In this document: piece after piece, positions 17,951 to 26,516 of the stretch
How the letters are laid out: each line of letters starts with the position of its first letter
Numbering within the stretch: the first letter of the stretch is position 1
The notes under the pieces: model-generated
Told to the model about the DNA's origin: nothing
The model's input: the letters and a program-made list of their open reading frames with translations, nothing else
Database searches by the model: none
Origin: an uncultured Arenicella sp.
GTDB lineage: Bacteria > Pseudomonadota > Gammaproteobacteria > Arenicellales > Arenicellaceae
Direction of reading: 5' to 3'
Assembly: GCA_947499305.1 (NCBI GenBank)
Contig: CANMNN010000022.1
Span: forward strand, 1 to 64,000
DNA: 64,000 nucleotides
Position numbers and translations under genes: made by a program

Positions 17951-20900
17951 TTATTGTCTAGCACGAGTACTCTCCCACCACATTTTTCGATTAGCTTTAC
18001 CAACACCAGGTACCTCAATTCCTAAATCTTCACCGGCAAATGGCTCTGTGCCAATAATCACGATTGGCTTGAGGCCCTCTACTGTTGAGCCATCAACTCC
18101 AGTAATCTGACCTGCAATAAACAAAATAACAGGTGATGCCGTAATGCCCGGCCTGCTTAAGGTTTCAACAATTGTTTGCCCGGTCCCTAAATCAATCGAA
18201 TAAACTCGTGATGTACCTAAACCCGCTTCACACTTATCGGCTAGATTGCTCGCGTTTGAGTCCGCAGGAATATAAGAAACACTTAGCAATCTTCCATTAT
18301 TAATCACTCCTGGGCTTATGATTTTTTCCCCAGAATCTGGAAGATTTATGAACGATCCAGGAAAGGAATCTCTAATTGAGCCAGAAAGCTCGAGTTGATT
18401 ATTTGTCGTTCCAGTATTTCGGAAATTAAGTGACGTTAAAGAACCGGAATCAACTTTAGTATATAGCGGTCTCGATAACTCTACACCATCACCGTTACTA
18501 TCAATAGGGTTACTCAAATCTGGAGCTGGTTCATCAACGGCATCATCATATATGAAATAAATACGGTTCCCAAAAGCTTCCGGATCTAGCGGGTGCGCTC
18601 TATAGCCCGACGCAGTGGTTAAGAGATAACTAACGCCCCGCACATCTAAACCAACATCATTACTCGTATTACGAACGACGATAGTTGCGTCAATAGAGTT
18701 ATAAAAGCGTCTATTAGTACCTGGCTCAGACAAATCAGCTATAACCCCCCCAGAGACACTGCTATAAACATCTCCGTTAGACTCCTTACTGTCTGAGTTG
18801 TCTCGTGATGAAATATCATCGGTATCAGCACTGTTTGTTCTAAAGTCAATTCGAAATATTTGCCCAGCTATATCTGTCGCGAAAATCGTATCAGCAGCGC
18901 CATCGCCGTCAGTATCAACCACCGTAGGTTTTGACACAATGCTATGATCCATTTCAGGAATTACCAAATCACGATCTGGGTCGAGAACATTGTTCCTGTC
19001 ATTGCTTACCATCCACAAAACAGCGCCGGTTTGAGAGTCAATGACATAAATAGCATTACCCAAGACGTTTTCAGCTGCGCTGGCGATGGTATTTGTTGGG
19101 TCATCGTAAAATTCATCATAACCGCCGGAGACAAACAGCACCGACCGAGGCGACGCACTGTTTTCCTCAGAGCACTTTTGAGGATTATTTTCAGTGCAAT
19201 AGTTGATTGTGCTTACAACAGGTTCCGCCCAAGTCTGACCCAATCTTGCAAAAGAGGGGTCGTTTGCAGCGATGGTCCACATCGGACTGAATGGTGTCAC
19301 ACCCGTTTTCAGGGCATCACTTACATCGACAGCAAAGAGTTTGCTGCCGCCCCGCCTTTGACCAAAAAACAATTGAGCCACAACAACATCTTGGGTGTCG
19401 GGGTCACGAACAACATTGAATGCAATCTCAGAATCTAAACCATAGAGCTTTTCGGCACTTGAACGGTTGTAGTAGGTCCCGAGGTTAGAAAACAGCTCTT
19501 CGTCAGGAATATACGACCAAAGCTCTTTACCGGTATCACCAAGAATTGCATGAAGCATGCCTTGGTTCGTTGTATAGAAAACCACATCATCAGGCTGTGT
19601 CTCTGTCCCACCAAAACTCAATACATAAGGTGTTCCATGAAGACTATCCCCCACATATTGGTTAGATGGGATTGTTAGAGTTGAATCACGCTCTCTGTCA
19701 ATATCGAGCCCAAGCGACCATGCAGCTATTTTAGCCTGATTTTCAAGGACTGTTTCACCAATTATCGGGGCCGCACCTAAGTCTACGCCTATAGGTGTTC
19801 CTAGACCGAAAGGAATATTAACAGGGCCAATAAAGTTCCCTGTAGAATTGACGCTAACGTTAATTTCTGAATTGACTGTTTCCCTCAAAAATTGTTGTAC
19901 AGCCTCAGCCGGAGTAGACGAAGACAAAGGCCGAACAGATCCGTTTATATTCCCGAAAAGTTTGCGAGGGTAAGCGATTTCGCCGCCAGATCCACCATCG
20001 GCTACTACGCCCCCGTCAGGATCCTCTGACCAGAAACTCTTGGCGCTGTCGACAAAGAAGCCGTCTCCACCAATTGCCGATTGCTCAGGTGTAGAAGCAT
20101 CGACAATTTCGGCATCGGAGTTCACTCGGTACTTTTTAACATTGCCTTCCCACCTTGTATGAGTCTCAGGCTTAAACAATGCATAATAAATATCCTCACG
20201 ATTTTGCAAACGGTTAAACGCGTTTACAGTTACGGCCGGCGCAGAGAAAAGATCTGCTTCTACCGAGTCGATATTGCTCAATATCGATCTGAACGCGATC
20301 TCTAGGCCAGATGTATCCGATGCTTCAAAATACCCATTGTTAGGACCAGGATTATCGGGAGCTCCAGCAGCTGCAATATTGCGCAATAAATCAGAAGATA
20401 GGTTAAAACCAATTGTATAGGTTGTAACATCACGATTTACTATCGAGCTCGGTGCGATGTCGTTGTTATTTAAATAACGCGACATCGCAATTGCACAATT
20501 TGGGCTGGACGCATTGTTATCACTATCGCAGCTAAAATCCCGTGTAAGAGTTCTAATCGCACTATCGGCGTCCTCATCTACACTTGGCGCACCATCAGAA
20601 AGAAGAACAATGCTAGTGGGCTGACATTGAGTCGTAATTGGGCTCGCGTACCTGGAGGTACTGCCTGCCGCGAACGCACGGCTGTCGGTACTATAGGGCG
20701 TTCGTGGCAATGTACTTGTATCATTCCCATCTATGTTAAAAGTCGCATGCTGATTGCTTCCGGCACTTGGAGTACGAAAGCCAAACGCAATGTTTCCGCC
20801 AGATAAATATCTATAAGCTTCAAACATCGACTCAGCGATTGGAGTTGCTTGACCAAATTCGATACGATTTATCTCCGAAATGAGGTTATTTCGATTCGCA

Positions 20901-22117
20901 TCAACACCAAGGTCGGTTATTGCCGAAGTCAAGGTTGAGCCACTGGTCGCGTTGCTCAAATTGAGGTTAAACCTCATAAGCCCTGCATTAATTCCTTTTT
21001 CGTCTTTAAGCACATTGCTGAGTGCAAGCTTCATCGTATCTAGACGTGTGACGCATTGATAAACGTCGAAACGATCTGGGTTAGTGCTGTCCGCTAATCG
21101 GAACATTGTGTTTTTAAAGGGGCTGAAACCAGTAAACGGGTTTCTATCTTCCGGAGCACCGCCACAAGACGCCTCTAATGACGTTTCTATTGGCAAAGCG
21201 AGTAAGTCTTCGGGACTAATACCGGTGATATCAGAGCTCGGGCCGGCACTCGAGCCTCCTCCTGACAAACAACTCGGAGGAGCCGATGTATTGCCCTCTC
21301 TAAGCTGCACAAAGTGATGATAATTAGCAGCAACCATATCAATAGCCCCGCCCCCGCGAGTGTAGGGATTTTGACCAAAGCTCGCATTAGAGAAGTAGTG
21401 TTCTCCCACATTAGGATTAAATCTTTCTCTAAACGAATTTCTTGGGTTTGTATCTCCCGTGTTTAATCTCGTGTGCCCATGTGCACCCCTGTCCCGCTGG
21501 CATTCCACCGCCGATGCATCATCATTATCCATACGGCTAATATTAGCGTCCCAGCTATAACGATTGTTGTTATTAGGATTGCGTCCAAACTGTATGATTT
21601 CATCTTCTACAAAAGGCGTTGTGTCGGTTGCCGTATCTACATTATCAAGAAAGTACTGACACTGATTCTGGGCTGGTGAGATAACTTTTCCAGAAAAATT
21701 TGACTGAGATAAATTAAAATACACATAGATATTCTGATCCCCAGTATTCTGACCAAACGTATAGTCAAAACTAGGATCATAGGCAGTCAAATCGACGGAA
21801 CAGCTATCATCAACATCGCCATCACCGTCATCGTCATCGTCTGAAGTATCAACAAAGCCACGATATATCGGTTCAGTCGAGCCCATACTCGTAGAGTTAT
21901 CGAGGATAAATAATACGTTTGGTTTGAAGTCGGGGTCTGTAGGCGCACTGCCTGTGGCCCCAGCAATAACACCTGTATAAATTTCGATGTCTTCGGCATT
22001 TACATTGCCCGAACTAAACGTCAGTACAAATGCGCACCCAAACGCCGAGATAGTGTTGCTACGTTTTGTGTACGCAGCTTTAGCAGCGCGTAGGAATCTC
22101 TTTTTCATAATTCTCAT
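17951..22117 (-). CDS. pilY1: Pilus-tip adhesin/assembly protein PilY1
   Basis: Large exported protein of about 1388 residues, at the long end of the PilY1 family. After an N-terminal signal sequence comes a von Willebrand A region starting with PNVLFILDNSTSMG, where DxSxS is the MIDAS metal site (about Asp73). A second MIDAS-like area is VLLSDGAPS. The C-terminal third is a PilC/PilY1 beta-propeller with a calcium loop DTDGDGAAD near residue 1070, and GGYDEFYDD before it. It primes pilus assembly together with the minor pilins and can act as adhesin or mechanosensor. GTG 22129 and ATG 22108 are alternative starts. It lies between pilX and pilE in the usual order. Confidence 0.93.
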   Translation of the reverse strand: MRIMKKRFLRAAKAAYTKRSNTISAFGCAFVLTFSSGNVNAEDIEIYTGVIAGATGSAPTDPDFKPNVLFILDNSTSMGSTEPIYRGFVDTSDDDDDGDGDVDDSCSVDLTAYDPSFDYTFGQNTGDQNIYVYFNLSQSNFSGKVISPAQNQCQYFLDNVDTATDTTPFVEDEIIQFGRNPNNNNRYSWDANISRMDNDDASAVECQRDRGAHGHTRLNTGDTNPRNSFRERFNPNVGEHYFSNASFGQNPYTRGGGAIDMVAANYHHFVQLREGNTSAPPSCLSGGGSSAGPSSDITGISPEDLLALPIETSLEASCGGAPEDRNPFTGFSPFKNTMFRLADSTNPDRFDVYQCVTRLDTMKLALSNVLKDEKGINAGLMRFNLNLSNATSGSTLTSAITDLGVDANRNNLISEINRIEFGQATPIAESMFEAYRYLSGGNIAFGFRTPSAGSNQHATFNIDGNDTSTLPRTPYSTDSRAFAAGSTSRYASPITTQCQPTSIVLLSDGAPSVDEDADSAIRTLTRDFSCDSDNNASSPNCAIAMSRYLNNNDIAPSSIVNRDVTTYTIGFNLSSDLLRNIAAAGAPDNPGPNNGYFEASDTSGLEIAFRSILSNIDSVEADLFSAPAVTVNAFNRLQNREDIYYALFKPETHTRWEGNVKKYRVNSDAEIVDASTPEQSAIGGDGFFVDSAKSFWSEDPDGGVVADGGSGGEIAYPRKLFGNINGSVRPLSSSTPAEAVQQFLRETVNSEINVSVNSTGNFIGPVNIPFGLGTPIGVDLGAAPIIGETVLENQAKIAAWSLGLDIDRERDSTLTIPSNQYVGDSLHGTPYVLSFGGTETQPDDVVFYTTNQGMLHAILGDTGKELWSYIPDEELFSNLGTYYNRSSAEKLYGLDSEIAFNVVRDPDTQDVVVAQLFFGQRRGGSKLFAVDVSDALKTGVTPFSPMWTIAANDPSFARLGQTWAEPVVSTINYCTENNPQKCSEENSASPRSVLFVSGGYDEFYDDPTNTIASAAENVLGNAIYVIDSQTGAVLWMVSNDRNNVLDPDRDLVIPEMDHSIVSKPTVVDTDGDGAADTIFATDIAGQIFRIDFRTNSADTDDISSRDNSDSKESNGDVYSSVSGGVIADLSEPGTNRRFYNSIDATIVVRNTSNDVGLDVRGVSYLLTTASGYRAHPLDPEAFGNRIYFIYDDAVDEPAPDLSNPIDSNGDGVELSRPLYTKVDSGSLTSLNFRNTGTTNNQLELSGSIRDSFPGSFINLPDSGEKIISPGVINNGRLLSVSYIPADSNASNLADKCEAGLGTSRVYSIDLGTGQTIVETLSRPGITASPVILFIAGQITGVDGSTVEGLKPIVIIGTEPFAGEDLGIEVPGVGKANRKMWWESTRARQ

Positions 22118-22164
22118 GATTTTTACCACTAAATTTATATATATAGCTAGAGGATAGTGATTAA

Positions 22165-22716
22165 CTATTCAGCGAGTGTACGATATTCGAAGATCTGAGA
22201 TTGATCAGACTTAATTTCTGTTCGAGCCATCTTAGTGCTGGCATCAATTTGCAGCTCATTACACCGAATTTTTTCTATGCCTGCGCCAAGTTGCTCACCT
22301 ATAACTCTACATTGCCCGCGATAACTCTGAGTCACCGCTTTCTCGATATCGGGGTCAGTAATCGAAGTCAAATCGTTAAAAACTGGGGCTCCCGGGAGGT
22401 TTTTGGCGGCGTCTGTATAGATTTTAGTGCCGGCATCCCCATCAATTAAATAGTTAATGTGAGGCGGGATACCTTTAGAGATATTTTGAGCATTAATACC
22501 GCTAAGCTGTGCATCAATTTCGGAATAGCTGGCATTAAACATTTCGAATCTGAACTGTGAATTCCTTACCATCAAAGCCTGGCTTTGATTGGCATTGGTA
22601 GATGCCAGTGCCAATATCGTAAGCGCAAGCATAACAACAACGGTGATCAATAACGCAGCTCCTCTTTGTCGATTTGATGCATTAACTTTAATCTCTTTTT
22701 GAACAATTGTTTTCAT
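22165..22716 (-). CDS. pilX: Type IV minor pilin PilX
   Basis: Minor pilin of 183 residues that takes part in the tip complex that starts pilus assembly. The N-terminus has RQRGAALLITVVVMLALTILALA, a prepilin peptidase site and hydrophobic helix but without Glu at +5, as is common in PilX. Further blocks are ANQSQALMVRNSQFRFEMF and the paired Cys region CRVIGEQLGAGIEKIRC. It lies between pilW and pilY1, as in Pseudomonas, with small gaps on both sides. Confidence 0.87.
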   Translation of the reverse strand: MKTIVQKEIKVNASNRQRGAALLITVVVMLALTILALASTNANQSQALMVRNSQFRFEMFNASYSEIDAQLSGINAQNISKGIPPHINYLIDGDAGTKIYTDAAKNLPGAPVFNDLTSITDPDIEKAVTQSYRGQCRVIGEQLGAGIEKIRCNELQIDASTKMARTEIKSDQSQIFEYRTLAE

Positions 22717-22750
22717 CTCAATACTCGTATTTACAAGATAGTTTCAAGAA

Positions 22751-23695
22751 CTACAATGAGTTAGGAAGAACGATTGTAGTCGTGTAGATTTGTCGGTAGA
22801 TAGCGTCATCAAATTCAACTGATGGCCCGTCTAGCAGTTGATATGTCCGCTTCTTCTTCTCTTCGGTTCTTGCTTCAGCATTGCTTCGAGTACCCGCTCC
22901 AACTAACAGTGCTATTCTGATTGCTCGAACTCGTTGAGAAATAAGCGTTGGCGATATTGGACCGTCTTCGGAAACTGCAACCTCTTGATTTTTTGAATCA
23001 GCCATAAGATTTGTGTAAGACTGATAGCGGTCTATAACAGTGTCGGTATCTAGCACTCCGAAACTATCCAGCCCCGGCACGTCAACACCATACTGAACTT
23101 GCATAACATCAACACCATCTATTAAAGGCTGTGCGCTACCCTCTATTTTGTCATCCGTAAAATTGTATGTTTGACAATAAAGCGAGCGAATGCCATCGCC
23201 ATCTAAATCGGCAGTCCAAAACAAATTAACTAATATTTTCCTCGTTGTGAATCTCAATGATTGACCATTGCAACCAACGATGTCGACGTTTGCATTCGCG
23301 ACAAAATCAACTCCAAACCTGTCAGAACCAGACGATAGCTCGTCCACTGTGCAAGGCTTATCCTTTCCATCAACGATACTCGCCTCTGAGTTAGCCTCAC
23401 ATTTGCTTCCATTGTAAATACCAGCGAGACGGGTTTTAAACTCATTCTCTGTATCGAGCCCAGCAAGGCGAACATTTTGAGCAAGCAATTCTAGAGCGAA
23501 ACGTGCGTTTTCCTGAGAGATAGAATCCGTCGATTGAGTGCGAAATGTTCTTGCGGAAGAAACCATATAAGTAAGCGCAACGCCTGCTATAAATAGGGTT
23601 AACACAAGGCCAACGAGGAGCTCCACAAGAGTAAAGCCCGACTGACGATGCCCCGAATCTAAATTAGATATGCCTGTATATTGCTTTTGAACCAT
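22751..23695 (-). CDS. pilW: Type IV minor pilin PilW
   Basis: Minor pilin of 314 residues, the longest of the set as usual for PilW. The prepilin motif is RQSGFTLVELLVGLVLTLFIAG. The block NARFALELLAQNVRLAGLD is characteristic of the PilW N-terminal helix end. It starts directly after the pilV stop codon (TAA then ATG with no gap), showing tight coupling. It forms part of the minor pilin tip complex with PilV, PilX and FimU. Confidence 0.88.
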   Translation of the reverse strand: MVQKQYTGISNLDSGHRQSGFTLVELLVGLVLTLFIAGVALTYMVSSARTFRTQSTDSISQENARFALELLAQNVRLAGLDTENEFKTRLAGIYNGSKCEANSEASIVDGKDKPCTVDELSSGSDRFGVDFVANANVDIVGCNGQSLRFTTRKILVNLFWTADLDGDGIRSLYCQTYNFTDDKIEGSAQPLIDGVDVMQVQYGVDVPGLDSFGVLDTDTVIDRYQSYTNLMADSKNQEVAVSEDGPISPTLISQRVRAIRIALLVGAGTRSNAEARTEEKKKRTYQLLDGPSVEFDDAIYRQIYTTTIVLPNSL

Positions 23696-24403
23696 TTATA
23701 TAAACCTCAGACAGTAAACCGATACATTCGCATCAACGTCTACTTCATCGCCACACAAATCTGTTTTCAATTTTTTTGGTGTGCCAGAGCCATCTTTCAA
23801 TGCATCATTTTGGTCCGCAGAACGATTTTGCCATTCGAGATATAAGCGCATTTGACCGCCTCCATCGCGCAAGAGCGCGACATCTAAAGCCTTCAATTTA
23901 TTCAGGCCCGGATCGTCTGGGATTTCTCCAGCCAAGGTCGCCCCCGAAACCGGATCACAAAACGTACTCCAAACATCAAAAGCAACCATATCTTCGATAT
24001 CGCAAGCCGCCGCATCAGTGGTAGACAAATCATCACACCGAGTTACGGCAGCAGCCGGACAACTGAAGCCACCAGAAGTGGCACTCAGGCCAATCGGAGT
24101 GACTTCGTCGCTCCCAATATCGTCTATGTAGAGTTGCATAAGCCCCTGAGGGTAATCATTCGTTCCGTCTGGCCCGGTAATTGAACTCGTCGCCTTCATG
24201 CGCTCTACGAGTTCTTGGGCTTTCCATATAGCGACGGATCTTTGCTTTACATCATCACTTCGCACCAAGGCACTGACTTGTAAAGCAGCAATCCCTAGCG
24301 CGCCAATTGAAAATACAAACAATGCAACCATGGCCTCAACCAAGGTCGCTCCTCGTTGATCGCGTGAAAACGACATTGAACCAACAATATTCTTTTTAGT
24401 CAC
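23696..24403 (-). CDS. pilV: Type IV minor pilin PilV
   Basis: Minor pilin of about 235 residues. The motif QRGATLVEAMVALFVFSIGALGIAALQ is typical of PilV, and WKAQELVERMKA follows. Start listed at GTG 24403, which overlaps the end of fimU by 8 bp; ATG 24376 is an alternative that would give a leader of more ordinary length. Four or more Cys occur in the C-terminal half. Second gene of the minor pilin operon. Confidence 0.87.
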   Translation of the reverse strand: MTKKNIVGSMSFSRDQRGATLVEAMVALFVFSIGALGIAALQVSALVRSDDVKQRSVAIWKAQELVERMKATSSITGPDGTNDYPQGLMQLYIDDIGSDEVTPIGLSATSGGFSCPAAAVTRCDDLSTTDAAACDIEDMVAFDVWSTFCDPVSGATLAGEIPDDPGLNKLKALDVALLRDGGGQMRLYLEWQNRSADQNDALKDGSGTPKKLKTDLCGDEVDVDANVSVYCLRFI

Positions 24404-24932
24404 AACTAAGCCCCCTTGTATTACCCTCTACCACTGTTGAACGTCCGGAATTTAAAACTGAGACTGTAACAGCGCGGCTGTCATCTCCTTGCCTACGACA
24501 CACAAGAAAGCCCGGAGTAATGTTAGCGCGGCCCTGGGCCCCAAAAACGACGCAGGGTTCATCCGCCGCAGCGACACTATCATCAATAAAAAAATTAGTA
24601 GATTGGTATTCGAACAAACGCCCTACATTGTCAGCCACGGAGGTGTCTATCATGACCATTTGCCCGGGCTGTAAATTGACATTAGGTCCGCCAAAAGTGT
24701 CTGCGCTAGCGGTATTGTTCCAACAAACCTCAACGGCGCCAGCCTTCGAGAGTGCGGTGGAGCGCGCGGAGCTCATTACTTCACTGATTGCCGCAGCCTG
24801 CGATCGCATTTCGCGATTTTGCAACAGCTCTAGAAAATTGGGCGCGGCGAATGCAGTAATGAGCCCCATAATTGCAATCGCAACTATTAGCTCCAACAAG
24901 GTAAAACCTTTTTTGTTCGATACGATCAACAC
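24396..24932 (-). CDS. fimU: Type IV minor pilin FimU/FimT (GspH family)
   Basis: Minor pilin of 178 residues. It has a short leader and KKGFTLLELIVAIAIMGLITAFAAPNF, followed by the GspH/FimT block REMRSQAAAISEVMSSARSTALSK and paired Cys (VCWNN early; VVFGAQGR and CRRQGDDSRAV late). The start is GTG 24932 with GAGAG upstream at good spacing. It is the first gene of the operon and sits 131 bp after ispH; the promoter must lie in that gap. FimT and FimU cannot be told apart by reading; order favours FimU. Confidence 0.85.
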   Translation of the reverse strand: MLIVSNKKGFTLLELIVAIAIMGLITAFAAPNFLELLQNREMRSQAAAISEVMSSARSTALSKAGAVEVCWNNTASADTFGGPNVNLQPGQMVMIDTSVADNVGRLFEYQSTNFFIDDSVAAADEPCVVFGAQGRANITPGFLVCRRQGDDSRAVTVSVLNSGRSTVVEGNTRGLSCD

Positions 24933-25009
24933 TAATAACTCTCTAGTAGGACTACTAACTGTGAAGTTGGAGTATTAAATACCGGCCATCAAAGTTGAAG
25001 GCGAATTTC

Positions 25010-25018
25010 GACGAGCGG
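25010..25018 (-). promoter_or_regulatory. Candidate AlgR-type binding site upstream of fimU
   Basis: The minus strand reads CCGCTCGTC, one mismatch from the Pseudomonas AlgR consensus CCGTTCGTC. It lies 78 bp upstream of the fimU GTG and about 30 bp upstream of an AT-rich -10-like TATTTAAT. A 9-mer with one mismatch can occur by chance; the position before a pilin operon that ends in an AlgZ/AlgR-like pair makes it plausible. Confidence 0.35.
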
Positions 25019-25063
25019 TATAAATCAGGAGATAAACGGCACTAGTTTACGTTTTTTAACGAT

Positions 25064-25990
25064 CTAACCTACTTTTAACTCGATCGGGAGGGAAAATGAA
25101 ATGCTCTCTATTGGGCCATTGGCTTCGTTTACTACCGTGCCACCCCAATGCTTAATCTGGTCTATGACCTGCTTAACTAAGATTTCTGGCGCTGATGCTC
25201 CAGCAGTCACACCCACAATGTCAACGCCGTCAAACCATTCGTGTTTTATTTGCTCTGGCTTATCAACCAAGTGGCTTGGCACGCCTAGGGTTTCTGATAG
25301 TTCACGCAATCGGTTTGAATTCGAACTATTGGTAGATCCAACAACAATCACCACGTCTGCGTCTCGAGACAAGGAGCGTACTGCATCTTGACGGTTCTGG
25401 GTCGCATAGCAGATATCGTCTTTACGCGGCCCCTTAATACTGGGAAATCGCTCTTTTAAGGCGTCTATAACTATTTTCGTATCATCGACAGAAAGCGTAG
25501 TTTGAGTCACATAGGCTAAATTATTCTCATTTTGAACAACTAAGTCAGCAACATCCGACGGCTCTTCAATAAGGTGCATTCCCGAATCAGCCTGCCCCAT
25601 GGTGCCTTCGACTTCAGGGTGTCCTTGATGACCAATTAGAACAACTTCAATACCTTTATCGCGATAACGCTTTACTTCCATATGCACTTTCGTTACTAAC
25701 GGACAAGTAGCATCGAATACCTTTAAGTCTCTACCTGCAGCTTCATCTTGAACCGCTTGTGAGACGCCGTGTGCGCTAAATATAACCGTAGCACCATCTG
25801 GCACTTCATGAAGCTCTTCTACGAACACAGCGCCTTTATTCTTAAGGTCATCGACCACGAAACGATTGTGTACCACTTCATGACGTACGTAAATTGGTGC
25901 TCCGAATAGCTCAATCGCTCGTTCAACAATATCAATGGCGCGGTCTACGCCAGCACAGAAACCACGAGGGTTAGCGAGTAGAATTTTCAT
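25064..25990 (-). CDS. ispH: 4-hydroxy-3-methylbut-2-enyl diphosphate reductase (IspH/LytB)
   Basis: Last step of the MEP isoprenoid pathway, giving IPP and DMAPP with a [4Fe-4S] cluster. The 308 residues fit the family. The three cluster cysteines are Cys12 ([10 protein letters not shown]), Cys96 ([11 protein letters not shown]) and Cys194 (ICYATQNRQ). His residues in VRHEVVHN and [14 protein letters not shown] and the SSNSNRL motif are present. It follows lspA by 17 bp; fkpB, which sits between these two genes in many relatives, is missing. Confidence 0.97.
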   Translation of the reverse strand: MKILLANPRGFCAGVDRAIDIVERAIELFGAPIYVRHEVVHNRFVVDDLKNKGAVFVEELHEVPDGATVIFSAHGVSQAVQDEAAGRDLKVFDATCPLVTKVHMEVKRYRDKGIEVVLIGHQGHPEVEGTMGQADSGMHLIEEPSDVADLVVQNENNLAYVTQTTLSVDDTKIVIDALKERFPSIKGPRKDDICYATQNRQDAVRSLSRDADVVIVVGSTNSSNSNRLRELSETLGVPSHLVDKPEQIKHEWFDGVDIVGVTAGASAPEILVKQVIDQIKHWGGTVVNEANGPIESISFSLPIELKVG

Positions 25991-26007
25991 GGTCTGGTAC
26001 CTATTAC

Positions 26008-26490
26008 TTAACGTTGCTTTGTATTCAAAAAAGGTTTGCCAAAAGCTTCAGCAAATAACAATGCAGCGCCAATAAAGATTGAGATATCTGCGATATTAAA
26101 GTGTGGAAAATGATAATCCTGGTAAAACCAGTGAATAAAGTCGACCACATACTGATAAATCACGCGATCGATCGCATTTCCGATCGCACCTGCGATCACT
26201 AACGAGTATGCCACCGCTAGGTGACGTTCAAATGACTGAAGTTTCGCTATCGCAATAAGTAGGGCAACGCTAATGATCGATGCTAGGCTTACGAAAAAGA
26301 CATGCTGCCAACCGCCGCTCGAGCCTAGAAAACCAAATGCTGCTCCGGTGTTATGCACCAACGATAGATCAAAAATCGGCAGAATCGGTATCAAGCCGCC
26401 CCACCCCAGAATATGCTCCGCCCAATACTTAGTCGCTTGGTCGAGAATAATCACAACCAAGGTCAACCATAGCCACTTTAAATGTTTCAT
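26008..26490 (-). CDS. lspA: Lipoprotein signal peptidase II (LspA)
   Basis: Inner-membrane aspartyl protease that cleaves prolipoproteins before the lipid-modified Cys. The 160 residues hold four membrane segments. Catalytic aspartates are Asp108 in GNAIDRV and Asp117 in VVDFIHW. The motif [11 protein letters not shown] is also diagnostic. It lies 26 bp after ileS and 17 bp before ispH, in a conserved operon. Confidence 0.97.
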   Translation of the reverse strand: MKHLKWLWLTLVVIILDQATKYWAEHILGWGGLIPILPIFDLSLVHNTGAAFGFLGSSGGWQHVFFVSLASIISVALLIAIAKLQSFERHLAVAYSLVIAGAIGNAIDRVIYQYVVDFIHWFYQDYHFPHFNIADISIFIGAALLFAEAFGKPFLNTKQR

Positions 26491-26516
26491 AACTTAGTCA
26501 AAGCTCAAAGCTGGCC

